Made by a program: the position numbers and the translations under genes. From assembly GCA_947384955.1 (NCBI GenBank), contig CANDJC010000003.1, positions 23,188 through 87,187 of the forward strand: a stretch of DNA of 64,000 nt, written 5' to 3'. Below the pieces are notes generated by a model that worked only from the letters and a program-made list of their open reading frames with translations, had not been told where the DNA came from and ran no database searches. Source of the DNA: an uncultured Eubacterium sp. GTDB lineage: Bacteria; Bacillota; Clostridia; Lachnospirales; Lachnospiraceae. Positions 24,134-35,900 of this stretch are shown here, piece by piece. Position 1 is the first letter of the stretch, and each line of letters starts with the position of its first letter.

Positions 24134-27100
24134 TTATTTTTTAACCTGAATGCTTTTTACTGCACTGTATGGCCCATAAATCCGGTTTCCCATGGAATCC
24201 AGGCTGTATGCCCGTACCCGGACATAATATTTCTTTCCAGCTTTTAAACCAGTAATCGTCTTCGGTTTTGCAGACGTTTTCGCTTCTTTCATTTTTGCAG
24301 ATGTAAAATTCTTATTGGCAGAATACTCTATCTGATATCCCGCCGCACCGTTTACTTTCTGAAATCCGGCCTGTATCCGGCCTTTTTTCTTTGAGCTGAG
24401 CGTCAGGGATGCTGTTTTTGCCGGAGCAGATGCTTTCGTCCACCGGGCATACAGCGTTGCGGCTGCGTCCAGCGGCCTGCTGCCGCTTACTTTTTCGCCG
24501 CCCTGCTTCTGTGTGTACCAGCCGCTGAATGTGTAGTCTCTGCGCTGGGCTTTCGGCATAATGCCCGGAATATCGCCGGACAGCAGTGTCATGGTTCTGC
24601 GGCTTGTTTTTGTGCCGCCGTTTAAGTCAAACTGAAGCACATAATGCACTTTTACCACAGACGGCCTCTGTGATGTGCCTGCAGACGTACCAGTACCGCC
24701 GGCAGAAGAACTGCCAGAACTGCTGCCTGTACCGCCAGAACCATTGCCGCTGCTGCCATTCCCGCCAGAGCCATTCCCACTGTTACTGCCATTACTACCG
24801 CTGTCTCCCGTGCTGTCATTGCCGCTGCCGCCTGTATTGCCGCCGCCATTTTCACCACCGCCTGTACTGTCGGAATCTCCATTATCAGAACCGCTGCCTG
24901 CAACATCTATCACACAGAACTGTTTCAAAAAGCTCCCGTCCTTTGTGGACACCGTAACCGTGGCACGCCCGCTTCCAACAGCCGTTACCAGCCCGTTTTC
25001 ATCCACCCGCGCGACGGATTCATTATCCGTCATCCACCGCAGGTTCGGGTTGCTGGCATCCAGCGGCAGGTGACTGGCGCTTAACTGCACCGTGCTGTCT
25101 GAGCCAAGCGAGGAGTTCTTCTGGCTTAGTGAAAGCTGCTGGACTTTCTTAAAGCTGGCCCTGTAGCTGTCACTGTCCGGGAAAATAACTTCCTGCCCGG
25201 AGCTTCCCTTTGTCCGCAGTGCATACATATCACGGTCAATATTCAGCGGGCGGAATACATATCCTTCGTACTGCATGTCCTGCTTTAGCTGCAGTTCCAG
25301 AAACTGCACCGTCCGCTGCACGTCTTCATTTGCAATTTCCTCAACCTGATAATTCATTGTTCCGGTTCCCGTGCCGCGCAGGTTCAGGTAATAGTCATCC
25401 CCCGCAAGGTAAACCGTCTTCGTGTCCCCGTCTGCATCCAGCCGGACATTCCGATTCCCGCCGGACGGCTTATTATTTATAATAGAACCCGCTTCCTTCC
25501 CATCCATGCTGTACACATACACGTCCACCGGGCAGGCAATGTGCACGATTTTGCTGTATGCAAAAAGCGGCTCTGCAAAGATTGTAAATGTGCCGTCTGA
25601 AAACGAGCCGTTCCGGTTCCCGACAATCTCAGACACGTTTTTATCCACAAGAATACCGGCTGTAACCGTATCCTCCAGATTCTCCCACTGGTATGTGCCG
25701 TGCAGAGAATCTTCTGCTGCTTTTTTCACACTCTGCACAAATGGCCCCATGTCTGTATAGTAATTCCGTACAATCTGGCCGCTTTTTGGCACATCGGACG
25801 GAATCCCGCCTTTTTCCAGCACCTCATAATGCATGACACTGTAACCCGGATACAGATTCCCGCTGCTATCAGGCTTTCCAAGCCCCATCGTAATTTCAAA
25901 TGTCTTCATACCGAACGGGGTCTTTACCGAAACATGCGTAATGGCCTGCTCCGTGCCGGATGCGAAATCCCCCTGCGGGTCGATGCCAGTTTTTTTCATA
26001 ACCAGTTCCTTCACATCACTGCTGCCGGAATACAGATACGCATAATTGACTTCTGCCAGCCATGTAAACAGATAACTTTCCAGAATGTCCATCTGCTCTG
26101 CGGTAAGGTAATGTGAAAAATCCTGTTCGAGTGAGAACGGGTCCGCGGATTTTAAGCGTTCCAGTTCTTCTTTTGGATTTCGGACTGCCGGCAGAACCGG
26201 ATCTTCCGGCAGCACAATGGGACCGCTGTTATAATGAATGTCTGCATTTAATCTCAGTTTCACAACAACAATATCTTCCGGCACAATTTCAGAATCCAAA
26301 GCTGTCACTTCAATCTGCTCCCACTGCTCTTTTGTTCCACCATAATATATATCCATCAGCCAGTCTGCCGGCCCGTCAGTATAAGAAAAAGCGTACATAT
26401 CTATTTGTGTAACAGTGACAGGAACTGATATGGATTTCATATTCCAGCATTCTCTAAACGCGCCTCTGTTTATTCTCTCTACGCCTTGCGGAATTTCGAA
26501 TTCTTTCAGGCTTTGGCAAAATGCAAAAACATACTCCTCTATCTCTTTTAATTTTTCTGGAATACGAATCTTCTCCAGATTCATGCATTCAGCAAAAGCC
26601 ATATTTCCCATTCTGTTTACTTCGTCTGGAATTGAAATTTCCAGCAGATTCTTACACCGATGGAACGCACTGGCTCCAATTTCTTTCACACTGGAAGGTA
26701 TCCGATACTGGCTGTCTTTCTTCCCCTCTGGATACCGAACCAGCTTCGTCTTTTCTTTATTAAACAAAACCCCGTCTTCCGATGCATAACCCTGGCTGGC
26801 ATTATCTGCATGAATTGCCGTTAAATTCGGACAGTTTTCAAAAGCCTGTTCATCGATACCTGTTACACCTGACGGAATGAAGATTTCTTTGGGAATCAGT
26901 CTTTCCTTATCTCCAAACATATTTGATTCTATATGAGTCACACGCTTTCCATCCAGTTCTTCCGGGATTCTTATCACTTCATCCGAGCCGGTGTACTTTT
27001 GGATGCTGACTGTTCCGTCATCCAGTGTAACAAATTCAAATTCCTCTTCCGGCTCACTCCCGGCATAATGTATGGTTATTTCATCTCTCACAAGCCCGCT

Positions 27101-28441
27101 GCCTGAATCAATTGTAATTTTGCCCCACTGCTCTTTTGTTCCTTCATAATAAACATCCGTTAAACTGCTGCACTGACTAAAAGCGTATCTTCCAATTTCT
27201 GTCACGCTGACCGGAATCTCCACCTGTTTTAAACCTTTGCATGACTCAAAAACCCCCTGGCCTATTTCTGTCAGACCACCTGGAACAGTCATGTGTGTTA
27301 AAGCCTTGCAGTTAAAAAATGCAGAGTCTCCAATACTTGTTACCGTATCTGGAATAGAAGCCTGCGTCATGCTTCCGCAATCGTAAAAGCTTCCATACCC
27401 TATACTTGTCACACCTTCTGGAATACGAATTCCAGCTAAATTTTCACAGCTGTTAAACGCATAGTCTCCTATACTTGTTAACCCGTCTGGAAAACTGATT
27501 TCATACAAGCCCATACAGCCGGAAAAAGCGTACTCTCCTATATGCGTTACACCTTCAAAACTAATTCTTGCCAGATCCTGACAGACAGCAAATGCATAAT
27601 CTCCTATATTTGTCACACTTTCAGGAAGCCAGACTTCTACAAGCTGTTCACAGTTATTAAAAGCTCCTTCCCCGATGCTTGTTACAGTCTTTCCATCTAT
27701 CTGTGCAGGGATTTCTGCTTTTGCACTGGTACCGTTATATTTCGTGATTTCAATGGTTCCGTCGTCTAAATCAATGTACTCATATTCAGAACTGATATTG
27801 TCTGACAGAATGCCATCACTGCAGTGTATCACAGCATTCAGCAGCGCATCATTGCCAGATTCATCAATTTGTACTGCCTTCCACTGCTCTTTTGTACCAG
27901 TATAATATACATTTTGCAAATTTCCACATTTATAAAAAGCGCTTCCCTCAATACTGTTTATGCCAGCTGGTATTGTAATCTCGGCAAGCTGCACACATTC
28001 ATTAAAAAGACTGCCTTTTATTACAGTCAGACCTGCCGGCAGTGTTATTTTTTTCAGACTCCTACATCGAAGAAATACTGTCCCTCCCATCTGGTTTATT
28101 CCGTCTGGCAGTGTTATTTTTTCCAGATTCGTGCAATCAGTAAATGCACCTGCATAAATATTGGTCACACTGTCTGGGACAATCACTGATTTTAAACTCT
28201 CACACCCCAAAAAAGCTATGCCCATAATGGAACGTACTGTTTTACCATCAATACTTGCTGGTATTTCAATCTCTGAAGCAGTACCATTATATCTAGAAAT
28301 AGAAACAGATGTACCATCTCCAGAATTAGCGTATTCATAATCATCACTGACAGCTGCCAAAACGTTTTTCACTTCGACTGAATATGCGGTCACGCCCGCA
28401 AGCATGCAGCTTATTATCATTACCGATAGAATTCTTTTCAT
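24134..28441 (-). CDS. Giant BspA-like LRR surface protein, paralogue A
   Basis: Signal peptide, then about 740 residues of LRR_5 (Treponema/BspA-type) repeats ('ITSIGDYAFNSCENLAGIRI' and similar). A ~680-residue tail follows: a conserved unknown domain (starting near 'LPEDPVLPAVRNPKEELERL'), a Big_2 domain ('NPNLRWMTDNESVARVDENG'), a Gly/Ser/Asn-rich linker, a Listeria-Bacteroides repeat ('FDLNGGTKTSRRTMTL', 'GWYTQKQGG') and an FN3-like domain. LRR_5 proteins of this family mediate adhesion or ligand binding. There is no LPXTG motif, so anchoring is unknown. GGGAGGG precedes ATG 28441. 1435 residues; one of three tandem paralogues. Confidence 0.9.
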   Translation of the reverse strand: MKRILSVMIISCMLAGVTAYSVEVKNVLAAVSDDYEYANSGDGTSVSISRYNGTASEIEIPASIDGKTVRSIMGIAFLGCESLKSVIVPDSVTNIYAGAFTDCTNLEKITLPDGINQMGGTVFLRCRSLKKITLPAGLTVIKGSLFNECVQLAEITIPAGINSIEGSAFYKCGNLQNVYYTGTKEQWKAVQIDESGNDALLNAVIHCSDGILSDNISSEYEYIDLDDGTIEITKYNGTSAKAEIPAQIDGKTVTSIGEGAFNNCEQLVEVWLPESVTNIGDYAFAVCQDLARISFEGVTHIGEYAFSGCMGLYEISFPDGLTSIGDYAFNSCENLAGIRIPEGVTSIGYGSFYDCGSMTQASIPDTVTSIGDSAFFNCKALTHMTVPGGLTEIGQGVFESCKGLKQVEIPVSVTEIGRYAFSQCSSLTDVYYEGTKEQWGKITIDSGSGLVRDEITIHYAGSEPEEEFEFVTLDDGTVSIQKYTGSDEVIRIPEELDGKRVTHIESNMFGDKERLIPKEIFIPSGVTGIDEQAFENCPNLTAIHADNASQGYASEDGVLFNKEKTKLVRYPEGKKDSQYRIPSSVKEIGASAFHRCKNLLEISIPDEVNRMGNMAFAECMNLEKIRIPEKLKEIEEYVFAFCQSLKEFEIPQGVERINRGAFRECWNMKSISVPVTVTQIDMYAFSYTDGPADWLMDIYYGGTKEQWEQIEVTALDSEIVPEDIVVVKLRLNADIHYNSGPIVLPEDPVLPAVRNPKEELERLKSADPFSLEQDFSHYLTAEQMDILESYLFTWLAEVNYAYLYSGSSDVKELVMKKTGIDPQGDFASGTEQAITHVSVKTPFGMKTFEITMGLGKPDSSGNLYPGYSVMHYEVLEKGGIPSDVPKSGQIVRNYYTDMGPFVQSVKKAAEDSLHGTYQWENLEDTVTAGILVDKNVSEIVGNRNGSFSDGTFTIFAEPLFAYSKIVHIACPVDVYVYSMDGKEAGSIINNKPSGGNRNVRLDADGDTKTVYLAGDDYYLNLRGTGTGTMNYQVEEIANEDVQRTVQFLELQLKQDMQYEGYVFRPLNIDRDMYALRTKGSSGQEVIFPDSDSYRASFKKVQQLSLSQKNSSLGSDSTVQLSASHLPLDASNPNLRWMTDNESVARVDENGLVTAVGSGRATVTVSTKDGSFLKQFCVIDVAGSGSDNGDSDSTGGGENGGGNTGGSGNDSTGDSGSNGSNSGNGSGGNGSSGNGSGGTGSSSGSSSAGGTGTSAGTSQRPSVVKVHYVLQFDLNGGTKTSRRTMTLLSGDIPGIMPKAQRRDYTFSGWYTQKQGGEKVSGSRPLDAAATLYARWTKASAPAKTASLTLSSKKKGRIQAGFQKVNGAAGYQIEYSANKNFTSAKMKEAKTSAKPKTITGLKAGKKYYVRVRAYSLDSMGNRIYGPYSAVKSIQVKK

Positions 28442-28479
28442 CTGTATTCCCTCCCCCAGCAGCGAAAATCACCTGCTAT

Positions 28480-31400
28480 TTAACTTTTTACCATGATGCT
28501 TTTCACCGTACTATATGCTCCATAAATCCGGTTCCCTGCTGAATCAAGACTGTACGCCCGTACTCTGACATAATACTTCTTTCCAGTCTTTAACCCGGTA
28601 ATTGCCTTCGATTTCGCAGATGCCTTTGCTTCCTTCGTCTTTGCAGAGGCAAAATTCTTATTTGCAGAATATGATATCTGATACCCTGCAGCACCGTCTG
28701 CTTTTTGGAACTCCGCCTGTATCTGGCCTTTTTTCTTTGATGCCAGCGTCAGCAAGGCAGGTTTTTCCGGGGCTGATGTTTTTGCCCACCGGGCATACAG
28801 CGTTACAGCTGCGTCCAGCGGCTTGCTTCCGCTTACTTTTTCGCCGCCCTGCTTCTGCGTGAACCAGCCGCTGAATGTGTAGTCTTTGCGCTGGGCTTTC
28901 GGCATGATGCCTGGAATATCGCCAGACAGCAGTGTCATAGTTCTGCGGCTTGTTTTTGTGCCGCCGTTTAAATCAAACTGAAGCACATAATGCACTTTTA
29001 CTACTGATGGCTTCTGCGGTGTGCCTACAGACGTGCCAGCGCCGCCAGAAGAAGAACTGCCGGAACCGCCGCTGCCGCCGGAAGAAGAACTGCTGCTTCC
29101 GCTGCTGCCTGTACCACCGTAACCGTTCCCGCCAGAACCGTTCCCGCTGCCGCCTGTGCTGTCAGAATCTTCATTATCAGAGCCGCCTGCAACATCTATC
29201 ACGCAGAACTGTTTCAAAAAACTTCCGTCCTTTGTCGACACCGTTACCGTGGCACGCCCGCTTCCGACTGCCGTCACCAGCCCGTTTTCATCCACCCGCG
29301 CAACTGATTCATTATCCGTCATCCACCGCAGGTTCGGGTTACTGGCATCCATCGGCAAGTGACTGGCACTCAGCTGCACCGTGCGGTCTGATTCGAGTGA
29401 CATGTTTTTCTGGCTCAGAGAAAGCTGCTGGACTTTCTTAAAGCTGGCTTTATAGGTATCGCTGTCCGGGTATATGACTTCCTGCCCGGAGCTTCCCTGT
29501 GTCCGCAGTGCATACATATCACGTTCAATGTTCAGCGGGCGAAATACATACCCTTCATACAGCATGTCCTTCTTTAGCTGCAGTTCCAGAAACTGCACCG
29601 TCCGCTGCACGTCTTCGTTTGCAATTTCCTCAACCTGATAATTCATCGTTCCGTTTCCCGTACCACGCAAGTTCAGGTAATAGTCATCTCCCGCAAGATA
29701 GACCGTCTTCGTGTCCCCGTCCGCATCCAGCCGGACGTTCTGACTTCCGCCGGACGGCTTATTATTTACAATCGAGCCTGCTTCCTTCCCATCCATGCTG
29801 TACACATGCACGTCCACCGGACAGGCAATATGCACAATTTTGCTGTATGCAAAAAGCGGTTCTGCAAAAACTGTATATGTGCCGTCTGAAAAAGAGCCGT
29901 TCCGGTTCCCGACAATTTCAGACACATTTTTGTCAACAAGAATACCGGCTGTAACCGCGTCTTCCAGACTCTTCCACTGATATGTGCCATGCAGGGAGTC
30001 TTCCGCTGCCTTTTTCACACTCTGAACAAACAGCCCCATGTCAGTATAACAATTCCGCACAATCTGTCCGCTTTTTGGCACGCCGGACGGAATCCCGCCT
30101 TTTTCCAGCACTTCATAATGCATAACGCTGTAACCCGGGTACAGGTTCCCGCTGCCGTCCGGCTTTCCAAGCCCCATTGTGATTTCAAATGTCTTTATCC
30201 CAAACGGAGTCTTTACCGAAACGTGTGTGATGGCCTGTTCCATGCCGGATGCGAAGTCCCCCTGCGGGTCGATACCGGCTTTTTTCATAACCAGTTCCTT
30301 TACATCACTGCTGCCGGAATACTGGTATGCGTAATTGACTTCTGCAAGCCATGTAAATAAATAGCTTTCCAGAATCTCCATCTGCTCTGCGCTCAGATAG
30401 TGTGAAAAATCCTTTTCCAATAAAAATGGGTCGGCAGATTTTAGGCGTTCCAGCTCGTCTTTCGGGTTTTGGACTTCCGGCTGGACGGGCTCTTCTGGGA
30501 GGACGATGGGACTGTCTTTGAAATGGATTGTTGCATTTAACCGGAGCTTCTCGCTGACACTGCCCTCATCCCAGCCCGGTACTTCAATTTGTTCCCACTG
30601 TTCCCTTGTTCCGCCATAATAAACATCTTCCAGGCTGCTGGTTTCTGGACCATCAAATGCAACACTTGATATTGTAATTACACTAGCTGGAATGATTATA
30701 GATTTCAGTTTCTCACAGTGCAAAAACGCACTTGCATTTATCAGCGTAACTCCCTCTGGAATTTCAGCCTCAGTCAGACTGCTGCATCCCAAAAAAACAC
30801 AGAGTCCTAATTCCTTTAAACCTCCCGGTATATTTACCTTTTTCAAGCTTTCACAGCCAAAAAAGGCATTATTTCCCATCTCTGTCACGCTCTCTGGAAG
30901 TACAATATCTGTAGCTGCTGTACATCCAAAAAAAGCATTATTTCCTATCCTTACTACACCATCCGGCAATATCACCGCTGCCAGTTTACTACATTCTTCA
31001 AATGCACAATTCCCAATGGAAACTACCCCCGCCGGCACCGTATATTTCCCGCCTTTCCCCATTGGGCACCGGATAAGTTCCGTTTTTGCTTTATTAAACA
31101 ATACGCCGTCTTCAGATGCATAGCTTTCGCTGTCATTTTCTGCATGAATGGCTGTGAGGCCCGGGCAGTCGTCAAAGGTGTCCTCCTGCAAATCTGAGAC
31201 CGACGCCGGAATGGCAGCCTGTTCTACGCTGTCGCAGTCTTTGAAAATGCCAGATGCGAGCTTTGTCACACGCTTTCCGTCTAATTCTGCCGGGATGACC
31301 GCTTCTGCTTCTGTACCGTTGTATTTCGTAATGACTGCCGTTCCGTCATCCTGTATTTCGTAATCATACAGCTCCCTTGAATCATCGCCGCGGTAATGCA

Positions 31401-32829
31401 CGGTTATCTCCGAAAGCGCCTCCTCATTCCAGGCATCAATCTCTATCTGCTCCCACTGGCTTATTGTACCGTCGTAATAAATATCCTTCAGACTGATGCA
31501 TTTGGTAAAAATGTGGGCATCCAGTTTTTTTACCGTGTCTGGGATACTGACTTCTTCCAGCCCCGTGCATCCCGCAAAAAGCAGAGTGTTTAAAACCTCA
31601 ATGCCATTTGGAATGGCAAGCTCCGTAAGTCCGGTACAGTCTTCAAAAGCCTGTCTCCCGATACTGTCCATGCTGGCTGGAAGGCTGAGCTTCGTAAGGC
31701 CTCTGCATTCGTCAAAAGCCGAGTCTCCGATATCTTTTACACTATCCGGGAGTGTAAGCTCCGCAAGACCCGAGCAGGCCCAGAAGGCAGCATCGCCTAT
31801 CTTTGCAATACCTTCTGGAAGCGTGAGCTGTGTTATTTTTGTACATTGGTAAAAGGCCCTGCTGCCTATGCTGGTTACCTGTTTTCCGTCAATCTGGGAA
31901 GGGACTTCGACTATAGTATCCGAACCGCTGTATTTGGTGATTTCTATTGTACCGTCGTCCAGCTCATGATATTCATAGTCCTGTTCTGAACCATTTGAAA
32001 TAATGCCATCGCTACAGTGTATCACGGCATTCAGCAAATCTGAATTATACGGATAACTGATATTGATTCTTTCCCATTGTTTCTGTGTACCGGCATAATA
32101 TACATCCCTCAAACAGGCACAATTGCTGAATGCCATATCTTTTATATACAATACCGTAGCCGGAATCGTTACAGATGCCAGGTTTGTGCAGCCTGAAAAT
32201 GACGAATCGGGTATTTCAGCTGCCCCGTCCGGTATAGTGATTTGTTCAAGACTTTTACAAGCATAAAAAGCACTGTCCCCAATACTAGCTACACTAGATG
32301 GAATCGTTATCTGTGTCAATCCTTTGCATCCATGAAAAGCTCCTTCCTTTATACTGGTTACGTTCTGCAAAATCTCATATGTTCCCGTCTTTCCTGGCGG
32401 ACAGCAAACTAACTCCGTCTCATTTTTACTATATAAAACTCCGTCTTTTGCAGAAAAAACTTTGTTACTGACAGCGTTCACTGCTGCAAGATTTTCACAT
32501 TCCCAAAAAGCCCCTGTTTCAATAACCGAAACACTGTCTGGAATTGTTATTTGCGTCAGACCTTTTTCTGGAGGAAAAACAATCGTTCTATACTCCCCAA
32601 TTACCGTCACCCTTTTATTATCTATTTCTTCCGGGATACTTATCTCTGTTTCATTTCCAAGATAATAAGTAATCCGAATCGTTCCATCATCCGAAATCAC
32701 ATAGCGATATTCCTCGTTACTTGAAATTGTCTCCGCCCGCACCTCTTGTACTCTGCAGCAGCTAATTACTGTTCCAGCGGCCATACATATTGCCAGCATA
32801 ACCGCTGCGGCTTTTTTCAAAACAGCCAT
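28480..32829 (-). CDS. Giant BspA-like LRR surface protein, paralogue B
   Basis: Same architecture as paralogue A: signal peptide ('AAAVMLAICMAAGTVISCC'), about 770 residues of LRR_5 repeats with different repeat content, then the nearly identical tail. That tail comprises the unknown domain from 'LPEEPVQPEVQNPKDELERL', Big_2, a shorter Gly/Ser linker, the Listeria-Bacteroides repeat and an FN3-like domain ending in 'YSTVKSIMVKS'. The tail differs from A only by scattered substitutions, whereas the LRR head is much more divergent. GGAGGAGA precedes ATG 32829. 1449 residues, 38 bp upstream of A. Confidence 0.9.
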   Translation of the reverse strand: MAVLKKAAAVMLAICMAAGTVISCCRVQEVRAETISSNEEYRYVISDDGTIRITYYLGNETEISIPEEIDNKRVTVIGEYRTIVFPPEKGLTQITIPDSVSVIETGAFWECENLAAVNAVSNKVFSAKDGVLYSKNETELVCCPPGKTGTYEILQNVTSIKEGAFHGCKGLTQITIPSSVASIGDSAFYACKSLEQITIPDGAAEIPDSSFSGCTNLASVTIPATVLYIKDMAFSNCACLRDVYYAGTQKQWERINISYPYNSDLLNAVIHCSDGIISNGSEQDYEYHELDDGTIEITKYSGSDTIVEVPSQIDGKQVTSIGSRAFYQCTKITQLTLPEGIAKIGDAAFWACSGLAELTLPDSVKDIGDSAFDECRGLTKLSLPASMDSIGRQAFEDCTGLTELAIPNGIEVLNTLLFAGCTGLEEVSIPDTVKKLDAHIFTKCISLKDIYYDGTISQWEQIEIDAWNEEALSEITVHYRGDDSRELYDYEIQDDGTAVITKYNGTEAEAVIPAELDGKRVTKLASGIFKDCDSVEQAAIPASVSDLQEDTFDDCPGLTAIHAENDSESYASEDGVLFNKAKTELIRCPMGKGGKYTVPAGVVSIGNCAFEECSKLAAVILPDGVVRIGNNAFFGCTAATDIVLPESVTEMGNNAFFGCESLKKVNIPGGLKELGLCVFLGCSSLTEAEIPEGVTLINASAFLHCEKLKSIIIPASVITISSVAFDGPETSSLEDVYYGGTREQWEQIEVPGWDEGSVSEKLRLNATIHFKDSPIVLPEEPVQPEVQNPKDELERLKSADPFLLEKDFSHYLSAEQMEILESYLFTWLAEVNYAYQYSGSSDVKELVMKKAGIDPQGDFASGMEQAITHVSVKTPFGIKTFEITMGLGKPDGSGNLYPGYSVMHYEVLEKGGIPSGVPKSGQIVRNCYTDMGLFVQSVKKAAEDSLHGTYQWKSLEDAVTAGILVDKNVSEIVGNRNGSFSDGTYTVFAEPLFAYSKIVHIACPVDVHVYSMDGKEAGSIVNNKPSGGSQNVRLDADGDTKTVYLAGDDYYLNLRGTGNGTMNYQVEEIANEDVQRTVQFLELQLKKDMLYEGYVFRPLNIERDMYALRTQGSSGQEVIYPDSDTYKASFKKVQQLSLSQKNMSLESDRTVQLSASHLPMDASNPNLRWMTDNESVARVDENGLVTAVGSGRATVTVSTKDGSFLKQFCVIDVAGGSDNEDSDSTGGSGNGSGGNGYGGTGSSGSSSSSSGGSGGSGSSSSGGAGTSVGTPQKPSVVKVHYVLQFDLNGGTKTSRRTMTLLSGDIPGIMPKAQRKDYTFSGWFTQKQGGEKVSGSKPLDAAVTLYARWAKTSAPEKPALLTLASKKKGQIQAEFQKADGAAGYQISYSANKNFASAKTKEAKASAKSKAITGLKTGKKYYVRVRAYSLDSAGNRIYGAYSTVKSIMVKS

Positions 32830-32994
32830 CTGTATCTCCTCCCTCCTCTAATCCTATACCTTTCAGCTTCCCAGACGGAACAATTTCCCAGGATTTGCCA
32901 TTCTTCTTTCTTCACTTTCTTTACCGTCACCCGGCAGGCCATCGCCGGATCATCCTCTAAACCGCCGTAATCTCCTGCCGGACTATAACTCTTT

Positions 32995-35900
32995 TTATTT
33001 CTTTGTTCGAATACTCTTTGCTGTACTGTATGCTCCATAAATCCGGTTTCCCACAGAATCCACACAATACGCCCGCACCCGGACATAATATTTCTTCCCG
33101 GCCTTTAGACCGGTAACTGTTTTTGTTTTCGCAGATGCCTTTGCTTCCCCGGTCTTTGCAGATGCAAAATTCTTATTCGCTGAATACTCTATCTGATAGC
33201 CATCTGCCCCGTTCACTTTCTGAAAGCCCGCCTGTATCTGCCCTTTCTTTTTTGACTGAAGCGTCAGTGCTGCCGGTTTTGCCGGAGCCAGTGCTTTTGC
33301 CCACCTTGCATACAGCGTTGCTGCTGCGTCCAGCGGCTTGTCCCCGCTTACTTTTTCGCCGCCGTCCTGCTGCGTGTACCAGCCGTCAAATATATAGTCT
33401 TTCCGCTGGGCTTTCGGCATAATGCCCGGGATGTCGCCGGAGAGCAGCGTCATCGTTTTGCGGCTCAGCTTTGTCCCGCCGTTCAGGTTAAACTGAATTA
33501 CATAGTGCACCTTTACCACGGAAGGCTGCTGCCCCGCCTGCTGGCCAGAGTTACCAGAAGAAGAGCCTCCCGCACTGCTGCTTCCCGTGCCGCCGCTGGA
33601 ACTGCCGCCTGTGCCGCTGCCGGATCCGTTTCCGCCCGCACCGCTGCCAGATCCGTTTCCATCCGTGCTGCCTCCAGAATTATCTCCGCCTGTATTGTCT
33701 GAACCGTTATCCTTTCCCGCAACATCTATGACGCAGAACTGCCTTAAAAAGCTCCCATCCTTCGTCGATACCGTAACGGTTGCCCGTCCCGAGCCGACTG
33801 CCGTCACCAGCCCGTTTTCATCCACCCGCGCAACAGACTCATTATCCGTCGTCCAGCGAAGATTCGGGTTGCTGGCGTCCAGCGGGAAATGGCTTGCGCT
33901 CAGCTGCACTGTCCGGTCTGATTCCAGAGACGTGTTTTTCTGGCTTAAAGATATTTCCTGGACCTTCTTAAAAGAGGCCTGATAAGAATCTTTATCTGCA
34001 CGGATTATCTCTCCGCCTGTGCCGTCTTTTTCCACTGTCCGAAGCGCATACATGTCACGGTCGATATTCAGCGGGCGGAATACATAGCCCTCATACTGCA
34101 TGTCATCCTTCAGCTGCAGTTCCAGAAACTGCACCGTGCGCTGCACGTCCTCATTCGCGACTTCCTCTACCTCGTACGTCATTGTCCCGGTTCCCGTGCC
34201 GCGCAGGTTCAGGTAATAGTCATCCCCCGCAAGGTAAACCGTTTTTGTGTCTCCGTCCGTATCCAAACGTACGTTCTGATTTCCGCCGGACGGCTTATCA
34301 TTTACAATCGAGCCTGCTTCCTTCCCGTCCATGCTGTACACATGCACGTCCACCGGGCAGGCAATGTGCACGATTTTACTGTATGCAAAAAGCGGCTCTG
34401 CAAAGATTGTAAATGTGCCGTCTGAAAACGAACCGTTCCGGTTTCCGACAATTTCCGACACGTTTTTATCCACAAGAATACCGGCCGTAACCGCATCCTC
34501 CAGGCTCTCCCACTGGTATGTGCCATGCAGGGAATCTTCCGCTGCTTTTTTCACGCTCTGCACAAACGGCCCCATGTCCGTATAATAATTCCGTACAATC
34601 TGGCCGCTTTTTGGCACCTCAGACGGAATCCCGCCTTTTTCCAGCACTTCATAATGCATGACGCTGTAGCCCGGATACAGGTTTCCGCTGCCGTCCGTCT
34701 TTCCAAGCCCCATTGTAATTTCAAATGTCTTTATCCCGAACGGGGTCTTTACCGAAACGTGCGTAATAGCCTGTTCCATGCCGGATGCAAAATCTCCCTG
34801 CGGGTCAATGCCGGCTTTTTTCATGACCAGTTCCTTTACTGTGCTGCTGCCGGAATACCAGTATGCGTAATTGACTTCTGCAAGCCATGTAAATAAATAG
34901 CTTTCCAGAATGTCCATCTGCTCTGCGGTCAGATAATGTGAAAAATCCTTTTCCAGCGAAAATGGGTCTGCAGATTTTAAGCTTTCCAGCTCCTCTTTCG
35001 GGTTTCGGACTGCTGGCTGAAGCGGTTCTTCCGGGAGCACAATCGGACTGTCTTTAAAATGGACTGCCACGCCATCCAGCTCAAGCTTTTCACTGGTACT
35101 CCCCTCTTCTATAAGCCCTCCCTGCACTTCTATCTTTTCCCACTGTTCCCTTGTTCCGCCATAATAAATATCTTCCAAAGGCGCCTTCTCTGATTCTAAG
35201 CCAAATGCTCCATAAGATATTTTAATGACATTGTCTGGTATCGATAAAGACTTCAGACTATCACATTTACCAAAGGCTGACGTTTTTATCCAGGCAGCGT
35301 CCTTTGGAATTTCAACTTCTGCCAGACTGCTGCATCCTAAAAAAGTATCGTAATTTAATTCCTTTAAGCCTTCCGGAACGCTTATTTTTCTCAGGCTGCT
35401 GCAATTTTCAAAAACAGCCGTTCCCATCTCATCCATATGTTTCGGCAGAACAATGTCTGTAACTTTGGTACAATGCGCAAAAGCGCCGTTTCCTATCTTT
35501 GTCACTCCGTCCGGTACTATTATCATATCCAGCTTTTTACAACTGTGAAAAGAAGAATATTCAAGCAGAACTACGCCGGAAGGTACGGTATATGTCCCGC
35601 TTTTTCCCTCCGGGCACTGAAGAAGCTCTGTCTTTTCTTTGTTGAACAGCACGCCATCTTCGGCTGTATAACTCTCATTCGCTGAATCCACTTCAATCAC
35701 AGCAAGGTTCGGGCAGTTGCTAAAAGCAAAACAGGGAATCGTAGTAACGCTGGCCGGTATCACAACTTTTTTCAGGTTTTCACTTTCAAACGCGCTTATA
35801 CTAATTTTTCCTACTGTTTTTCCATCAATTTCAGACGGAATGGTTACTTCCGCATCGGAACCAAGATACTTTGTAATCGCTATCGTTCCTTCGATAAATC

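Noticed and set aside
24675-25073. Proline/leucine-rich plus-strand frames opposite Gly/Ser linkers (also 33587-33982 and 38864-39181)
   Set aside because: They arise from reading the complement of Gly/Ser codon repeats and have no start signals.
32817-33086. 89-codon minus-strand frame between LRR paralogues B and C
   Set aside because: It overlaps the 3' end of paralogue C in another frame; no RBS and no recognisable features.
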